This document shows positions 59,296 through 64,000 of a DNA stretch of 64,000 nt, piece by piece. Origin of the DNA: Fictibacillus marinisediminis (GTDB lineage: Bacteria; Bacillota; Bacilli; Bacillales; Fictibacillaceae); contig NZ_JAIWJX010000002.1 of NCBI RefSeq assembly GCF_023149135.1, forward strand, positions 1,550,001-1,614,000, in the 5' to 3' direction. Made by a program: the position numbers and the translations under genes. The notes under the pieces were generated by a model. The model saw nothing but the letters and a program-made list of their open reading frames with translations. It did no database searches and was not told the DNA's origin. Every line of letters starts with the position of its first letter. Positions within the stretch are counted from its first letter, which is position 1.

Positions 59296-60468
59296 GTGAA
59301 ACAATTCCAGCAAGCAGAAGCTTTATCGCGGCTGCCTGAACAATTTTTTGCAAAGCTGGTAGGAAAGGTGAGTGCTGCTGCTTCTAAAGGGCATGATATC
59401 ATCAACCTTGGCCAGGGAAACCCTGACCAGCCCACTCCTCCGCATATTGTGGCCGCTTTGCAGGAGGCTGCTCATAACCCGCAATATCATAAATATTCTC
59501 CGTTCAGGGGTTATGATTTTTTAAAAGAGGCAGTTGCTGAACATTACAAGAAAGAATTCGGCGTAGAAGTTGATCCTAAAAAAGAAGTAGCTGTCTTATT
59601 CGGAGGTAAAGCAGGTTTAGTAGAGATTTCACAATGTTTTTTGAACAAAGGTGACCTAGCCTTGGTCCCTGACCCTGGATATCCCGATTACTGGTCAGGA
59701 CTTGCCATGGCGGAAGCTGAGATGAGCATGATGCCTCTTAAAGAGGAAAATGATTTCCTGCCTGATTACGCTGAAATCTCACAAGAGGATGCAGAACGGG
59801 CAAAACTCATGTTCTTGAACTATCCGAATAATCCAACGGCGGGTGTAGCGACAGTGCCGTTCTTTAAAGATACAGTAAGCTTTGCCGAAAAGCATAATAT
59901 TTTAGTCGTCCATGATTTTGCCTATGGAGCCATCGGATTTGAAAACGAGAAACCGGTCAGCTATCTGCAGGTTCCTGGTGCGAAAGAACAGGGTGTCGAA
60001 ATCTATACGATGAGCAAGACGTATAACATGGCTGGCTGGAGAGTAGGCTTTGCCATCGGGAACGAGTGTGTGATTGAAAGCATTAATCTTCTTCAGGACC
60101 ACTTCTATGTCAGCCTTTTCCCAGCTGTACAGGAAGCTGCAGCTAAAGCACTCCTGGGGCCGCAGGAGTGCGTGGAAAATCTGGTCTCCATGTATGAAAA
60201 ACGGCGTGATGTGTTTATTTCAGGATTGAGGGAGATCGGCTGGGATGTGACTGCCCCTAAAGGATCCTTCTTCTGTTGGCTCCCTGTTCCCTCAGGGTTC
60301 ACCTCTGAAAGTTTTGCAGATTATCTCCTGGAGCATGCACATGTCGTTGTTGCACCAGGCATCGGTTTTGGCAAAGAAGGAGACGGTTATGTTAGAGCAG
60401 GGCTATTAACGGATGAGAACAGGCTGAAGGAAGCCGTTGTTCGGATTGCCCAGCTGAAATTATTTTGA
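59296..60468 (+). CDS. mtnE: Ketomethylthiobutyrate aminotransferase
   Basis: This class I PLP aminotransferase of about 390 residues has 'INLGQGNPDQPTPPHIV', 'NYPNNPTAGVA' (about 178), 'VHDFAYGAIGFE' (PLP Asp/Tyr) and Schiff-base Lys in 'TMSKTYNMAGWRVGF' (about residue 237). It makes methionine from 4-methylthio-2-oxobutyrate, the last step of salvage. GTG 59296 is chosen because AGGATG lies seven bases upstream. It has its own promoter and no S-box directly before it. Confidence 0.93.
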   Translation: MKQFQQAEALSRLPEQFFAKLVGKVSAAASKGHDIINLGQGNPDQPTPPHIVAALQEAAHNPQYHKYSPFRGYDFLKEAVAEHYKKEFGVEVDPKKEVAVLFGGKAGLVEISQCFLNKGDLALVPDPGYPDYWSGLAMAEAEMSMMPLKEENDFLPDYAEISQEDAERAKLMFLNYPNNPTAGVATVPFFKDTVSFAEKHNILVVHDFAYGAIGFENEKPVSYLQVPGAKEQGVEIYTMSKTYNMAGWRVGFAIGNECVIESINLLQDHFYVSLFPAVQEAAAKALLGPQECVENLVSMYEKRRDVFISGLREIGWDVTAPKGSFFCWLPVPSGFTSESFADYLLEHAHVVVAPGIGFGKEGDGYVRAGLLTDENRLKEAVVRIAQLKLF

Positions 60469-60489
60469 TAGTGTTGTACATTTAAGAGA

Positions 60490-60518
60490 TTGACAGATTT
60501 TTTGTAACCTGTCATAAT
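60490..60518 (+). promoter_or_regulatory. SigmaA promoter of mtnWXBD
   Basis: TTGACA and CATAAT are separated by 17 bases, just upstream of the S-box aptamer. Confidence 0.8.
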
Positions 60519-60555
60519 CACAAGTAATTCTAACATTCGAATAATTTTATTTATT

Positions 60556-60664
60556 CTCTTATCAAGAGCAGGTGGAGGGACTAGCCCTATGAAGCCCGGC
60601 AACCGGCTTATCCTTTAGGATAAAAACGGTGCTAATTCTTGCAGCGGCAGCTGACAGATAAGAG
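60556..60664 (+). ncRNA. SAM-I (S-box) riboswitch of mtnWXBD
   Basis: CTCTTATCAAGAGCAGGTGG, AGGGACTAGCCCTATGAAGC, CCGGCAACC, a hairpin, ACGGTGCTAATTCTTGCAGC and the closing GATAAGAG form a complete aptamer. Confidence 0.97.
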
Positions 60665-60690
60665 GGAGCGGTATCTTTTTGTTTATTATG

Positions 60691-60717
60691 CCTCTTCCCT
60701 CGGGAAGAGGTTTTTTA
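60691..60717 (+). terminator. Terminator of the mtnWXBD S-box leader
   Basis: CCTCTTCC(C) pairs with GGGAAGAGG around a 3-nt loop and is followed by six T residues. Confidence 0.95.
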
Positions 60718-60752
60718 TTGGAATAAATCTATGCTTTCGGAGGGATTTCAGC

Positions 60753-61994
60753 ATGTCGACAATAACTGCAACCTATCTGGTTCATGATCCAAAAGGCAAC
60801 TTTGAGAAAAAAGCTGAAGGAATTGCACTCGGACTGACGGTCGGTTCATGGACGGACTTGCCGGATCTTCAGAAAGAACAGCTGCGAAACCATAAAGGCC
60901 ACGTAGTGGAAATCAATGAATTGCCCGAAGATACGAGGGTAAATCAATACTTTGGCTCGTCCAGAAAACAGGCTCTTCTTAAAATCGCGTATCCTGCCGC
61001 TAACTTCACACCGGACTTGCCGGCGATCTTGACGACTGTTTTCGGTAAACTATCGTTGGATGGAGAAGTAAAGCTGATCAATCTTGATTTTTCCCCTGAA
61101 TTGGCTTCGGCTTTTCCTGGACCTTCTTTTGGAATTGATGGAATTCGCAATCAGCTGGGGGTTTTTGAAAGGCCTCTTCTAATGAGTATTTTTAAAGGTG
61201 TGATCGGCAGGGATCTTCAATATTTCAAGAATCAGCTGAAGGAACAAGCGCTGGGCGGAGTGGATCTCGTAAAAGATGATGAAATCCTGTTTGATAATCC
61301 GCTGACACCATTTGAAGAACGAATAACAGCTGCTAAAGAAGTATTAACGGCAACTGAACAAGAGACCGGACATAAGACACTGTATGCGGTGAATTTGACA
61401 GGGCGAACCTATGATCTGAAAGATAAAGCAAAAAAAGCGGCAGAGCTAGGGGCAAGCGCATTACTCTTTAACGTTTTCGCCTATGGGCTTGACGTCTTGC
61501 AAAGTTTAGCAGAAGATCCAGACATTAGCCTTCCGATCATGGCACATCCTGCCGTATCAGGCGCGATTACACCATCGGAATTTTATGGTATCTCCAACCG
61601 TCTGCTTCTTGGTAAACTGCTCCGCCTTGCAGGAGCGGATCTCGTATTGTTCCCGTCACCATATGGCAGTGTCGCTCTTCGAAAAGAAGATGCAATCGGC
61701 ATTGCAGGCGAACTGACTGAGAAGGATGCAAACTGGAAAGGGGCATTCCCGGTACCATCAGCAGGAATCCATCCTGGTTTAACACCGCTCTTGCTTCAGG
61801 ATTTTGGCATTGAAAGCATTATTAATGCTGGTGGGGGTGTTCACGGCCATCCAGGAGGAGCTGTGGACGGCGGCAGAGCTTTCCGCGATGCAATCGATGG
61901 ATTGATGCTAAACAAATCTCTTGAACAGATCAGCCAGGAAAGTAAACCTTTAAAGGAAGCGCTTGAGTTGTGGGGCGGATTGGTAAAAGCATGA
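60753..61994 (+). CDS. mtnW: 2,3-diketo-5-methylthiopentyl-1-phosphate enolase (RuBisCO-like)
   Basis: This 413-residue RuBisCO-like protein has '[17 protein letters not shown]' near residue 128 and the metal site '[10 protein letters not shown]' (about 170-179) with the carbamylated Lys. '[10 protein letters not shown]' (about 265) and '[20 protein letters not shown]' (about 358-377) follow. It tautomerises DK-MTP-1-P to the enol form. GGAGG precedes the ATG; 38 upstream in-frame codons overlap the leader RNA. Confidence 0.97.
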   Translation: MSTITATYLVHDPKGNFEKKAEGIALGLTVGSWTDLPDLQKEQLRNHKGHVVEINELPEDTRVNQYFGSSRKQALLKIAYPAANFTPDLPAILTTVFGKLSLDGEVKLINLDFSPELASAFPGPSFGIDGIRNQLGVFERPLLMSIFKGVIGRDLQYFKNQLKEQALGGVDLVKDDEILFDNPLTPFEERITAAKEVLTATEQETGHKTLYAVNLTGRTYDLKDKAKKAAELGASALLFNVFAYGLDVLQSLAEDPDISLPIMAHPAVSGAITPSEFYGISNRLLLGKLLRLAGADLVLFPSPYGSVALRKEDAIGIAGELTEKDANWKGAFPVPSAGIHPGLTPLLLQDFGIESIINAGGGVHGHPGGAVDGGRAFRDAIDGLMLNKSLEQISQESKPLKEALELWGGLVKA

Positions 61995-62653
61995 GCAAAA
62001 CGAAAATTATCTTTTGTGACTTTGACGGTACGATTACCGAAAAAGATAATATTATCGATATCATGAAGAATTTTGCTCCGAACGGCTGGGAACTCATTAA
62101 AGATCAAATTCTAAATCAGGAGATCTCTATCCGGGAAGGTGTAGAGAAACTCTTTTCCCTTATTCCATCCGACAGGAAGAATGAGATTGTGAGCTATGTC
62201 CTCTCAACAGCAAAAATTCGAGAAGGATTTAATGAATTTGCAGCTTATACAAAAGAACACAATATCCCACTGTTTATCGTCAGCGGTGGAATTGATTTTT
62301 TCGTTTATCCAATGCTTGATGGAATAATTAATCAAAATAAGATTTATTGCAACGGGAGTAATTTTCAGGGAGAGACGATACAGATTCTTTGGCCGCATTC
62401 CTGCGATTCCTCCTGCAGCAATGATTGTGGATGCTGTAAACCTACTATACTGAGAGGCTACGATTCTTCCCGTTATGAAAAAATTGTGATCGGTGATTCC
62501 ATTACAGACCTGCAGGCCGCCAAGATTGCGGATAAAGTGTTTGCCAGAGATTTCCTGATCGAGAAATGCGAAGAACTCAGCATTGCATACGATCCTTTCT
62601 CTACTTTTTATGAGATTGTACAGTATCTTGAAGAAAAGGGAGTGAGAGTTTGA
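61991..62653 (+). CDS. mtnX: 2-hydroxy-3-keto-5-methylthiopentenyl-1-phosphate phosphatase
   Basis: This 220-residue HAD phosphatase has motif I '[13 protein letters not shown]' (nucleophile Asp about residue 9), motif II '[10 protein letters not shown]' and motif IV '[13 protein letters not shown]'. A Cys-rich loop '[13 protein letters not shown]' near residues 138-150, also seen in B. subtilis MtnX, is present. It overlaps mtnW by four bases. Confidence 0.95.
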   Translation: MSKTKIIFCDFDGTITEKDNIIDIMKNFAPNGWELIKDQILNQEISIREGVEKLFSLIPSDRKNEIVSYVLSTAKIREGFNEFAAYTKEHNIPLFIVSGGIDFFVYPMLDGIINQNKIYCNGSNFQGETIQILWPHSCDSSCSNDCGCCKPTILRGYDSSRYEKIVIGDSITDLQAAKIADKVFARDFLIEKCEELSIAYDPFSTFYEIVQYLEEKGVRV

Positions 62654-63291
62654 GTACGCTTGATGCGCTATGGACAGAACTGGCGGACATTAAGGATGAA
62701 TTGGCACAAAGGGACTGGTTTCCAGGAACAAGCGGAAACCTGTCCATTAAGGTAAGTGATCAACCGCTTACCTTCTTGGTTACCGCAAGCGGAAAGGATA
62801 AGCGAAGAAGGACGACTGAGGATTTTCTATTGGTGGATTCAGAGGGAAATGCGGTTGATCCAACGCATCTCCGCGCTTCAGCTGAAACCGGTCTTCATTC
62901 AAAAGTATACCAGCTGACCGATGCGGGCTGCTGTCTCCATGTGCATACTGTGGACAATAATGTGATTTCAGAATTGTATGCAGGAGAGGGGCAGGTTACT
63001 TTCAAAGGGCAGGAACTGATCAAGGCCTTTAACATCTGGGAGGAAGAGGGGTCCATCACGGTTCCCATTATTGAGAACTATGCGGATCTTAAGATATTGG
63101 CCGAAAGCTTCGGAAAGGCAATCGGTCCTGATACAAGAGCTGTCCTTATTCGAAACCACGGAATCACCGTTTGGGGCAAATCGGGATTTGAGGCGAAAAG
63201 GCACTTGGAAGCAATTGAGTTTCTATTTTCCTATCATATTAAAATGAAATCATTAATGCAGTTTCATGGTGGACAACCATCACTTATATAA
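62650..63291 (+). CDS. mtnB: Methylthioribulose-1-phosphate dehydratase
   Basis: This 213-residue class II aldolase-fold enzyme has '[15 protein letters not shown]' (about 20-34), zinc His residues in '[11 protein letters not shown]' (about 96-103) and '[13 protein letters not shown]'. It dehydrates MTRu-1-P to the diketo phosphate. The TTG start overlaps the mtnX stop, with GGGAGTGAG just upstream. Confidence 0.95.
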   Translation: MSTLDALWTELADIKDELAQRDWFPGTSGNLSIKVSDQPLTFLVTASGKDKRRRTTEDFLLVDSEGNAVDPTHLRASAETGLHSKVYQLTDAGCCLHVHTVDNNVISELYAGEGQVTFKGQELIKAFNIWEEEGSITVPIIENYADLKILAESFGKAIGPDTRAVLIRNHGITVWGKSGFEAKRHLEAIEFLFSYHIKMKSLMQFHGGQPSLI

Positions 63292-63313
63292 AACGAGCAT
63301 AGGGGGATGCCAT

Positions 63314-63850
63314 ATGGCGCAATTACGTTTTCATGATAACAATGAAAGGTATGAAGAACTTAAGAAGGTTAGTGATTATCTTGAAAGCCAGGGAGTAATC
63401 TACGAAAATTGGGATATTGAAAAACTTCCTGCACACCTGAAAGAAAACTATTCTTTAAGTGATGAAGAGAAAGCAGAAATCATTCAGGTCTTTAGAAAAG
63501 AAATTGATGAACTGTCAGAAAGAAGAGGATACGTGACAGAAGATATAATTGCCCTGTCACCGGATACTCCAAATCTTGATGAGCTGCTTAAAAACTTTTT
63601 GGCAGAGCATCACCATTCCGATGATGAAGTACGATTTATTGTGAGCGGACACGGTATTTTTGCGATTGAAGGGCCAGAGGGACGATTTTTTGACGTTGAG
63701 CTGGAGCCAGGAGATCTCATTTCTGTACCTGAAAACTATCGCCATTACTTTACACTCATGGATGACCGCAAAGTTGTGGCCGTCCGAATCTTTAAATCAA
63801 AGGAAGGCTGGGTGCCCATCTACGATAAACAGGAAACAGCTGTTAAATAA
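63314..63850 (+). CDS. mtnD: Acireductone dioxygenase
   Basis: This 178-residue cupin has metal ligands in 'EHHHSDDEVRFIVSGHGIF' (about residues 97-115) and a later His in 'YRHYFTL'. With Fe it yields the methionine precursor keto acid and formate; with Ni an off-pathway product. The ATG at 63314 follows GGGGGATG. It is the last gene of the S-box-controlled operon. Confidence 0.96.
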   Translation: MAQLRFHDNNERYEELKKVSDYLESQGVIYENWDIEKLPAHLKENYSLSDEEKAEIIQVFRKEIDELSERRGYVTEDIIALSPDTPNLDELLKNFLAEHHHSDDEVRFIVSGHGIFAIEGPEGRFFDVELEPGDLISVPENYRHYFTLMDDRKVVAVRIFKSKEGWVPIYDKQETAVK

Positions 63851-63866
63851 TCAGGCTACACACTTG

Positions 63867-63904
63867 ACTGCAGCAAAGGGAGCTTCCTTTGCTGCAGTTT
63901 TTTT
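63867..63904 (+). terminator. Terminator of mtnWXBD
   Basis: ACTGCAGCAAAGG pairs with CCTTTGCTGCAGT, followed by seven T residues. The last 95 bases of the window show no gene. Confidence 0.95.
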
Positions 63905-64000
63905 AATGGCTGGTTTGCAAGCTTTTCAATCTTGAATAATTACACACTCATACCGGTGAACCATTCTCACTTACCTGCATAAAGTAAGTATTGGGCGCTT

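Noticed and set aside
1..64000. CRISPR arrays, tRNA or rRNA genes, integrases, complete insertion sequences, known phage-defence genes
   Set aside because: I looked for these on both strands and saw none; the tandem repeats have no regular spacers and are not CRISPR.

Overview
The window reads as a chromosomal segment of a mesophilic, endospore-forming Gram-positive bacterium of the order Bacillales, probably a Bacillus or Fictibacillus relative. The case rests on B. subtilis-type genes and layouts: addB-addA-sbcD-sbcC, the split methionine-salvage locus (mtnKA, mtnU, mtnE, mtnWXBD) with two S-box leaders, yisK, yisL, rocD, ycgR-ycgQ, a KinB-like orphan kinase, an RsbR paralogue and AGGAGG-type ribosome binding sites. 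No rRNA, tRNA, CRISPR, prophage or intact transposase was seen. The genus is an inference and was not tested by search.

Layout. 1-5.2 kb: the end of an iron-siderophore binding protein, a DUF1992 protein, ycgRQ-like membrane genes, a deoxynucleoside kinase and a DsbA-family protein. 5.2-12.7 kb: an MFS transporter behind a long structured leader, a membrane metallopeptidase, a Gly/Pro/Gln-rich protein, a lipoprotein, small ORFs, a KinB-like kinase, a cold-shock protein and a ComFB-domain protein. 12.8-20 kb: a GntR/FCD regulator followed by a homoprotocatechuate (4-hydroxyphenylacetate) catabolic operon. 20-27 kb: housekeeping genes, including folD under a ZTP riboswitch, mgtE, and a quinone reductase facing a MarR regulator. 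27-32.4 kb: an ABC-F ATPase with an upstream short ORF and terminator, an RsbR-like protein, and a c-di-GMP-I riboswitch ahead of a GGDEF gene. 32.4-44.3 kb: addBA-sbcDC. 44.3-55.8 kb: a germination-gene remnant, yknWX-like genes without the ABC partners, a radical SAM protein, a pterin dehydratase, yisK, a succinate-semialdehyde-type dehydrogenase, an SDR, rocD, yisL and a PAS-GGDEF-EAL protein. 55.8-63.9 kb: the methionine salvage pathway.

How the genes fit together. The catabolic operon should turn 4-hydroxyphenylacetate into pyruvate and succinic semialdehyde. The dehydrogenase at 49.7 kb could take the semialdehyde to succinate. The methionine salvage genes recycle methylthioribose and are controlled by S-adenosylmethionine through both S-boxes. 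Second-messenger control recurs: a c-di-GMP riboswitch on a diguanylate cyclase gene, a GGDEF-EAL protein and a ComFB-domain protein.

Most interesting leads: (1) three unrelated intergenic loci carrying degenerate tandem repeats with the same 21-bp period; (2) a duplicated intergenic element of about 92 bp with three conserved hairpins, one with an identical 10-nt loop; (3) two candidate short-ORF attenuation leaders, ahead of the MFS transporter and the ABC-F gene.
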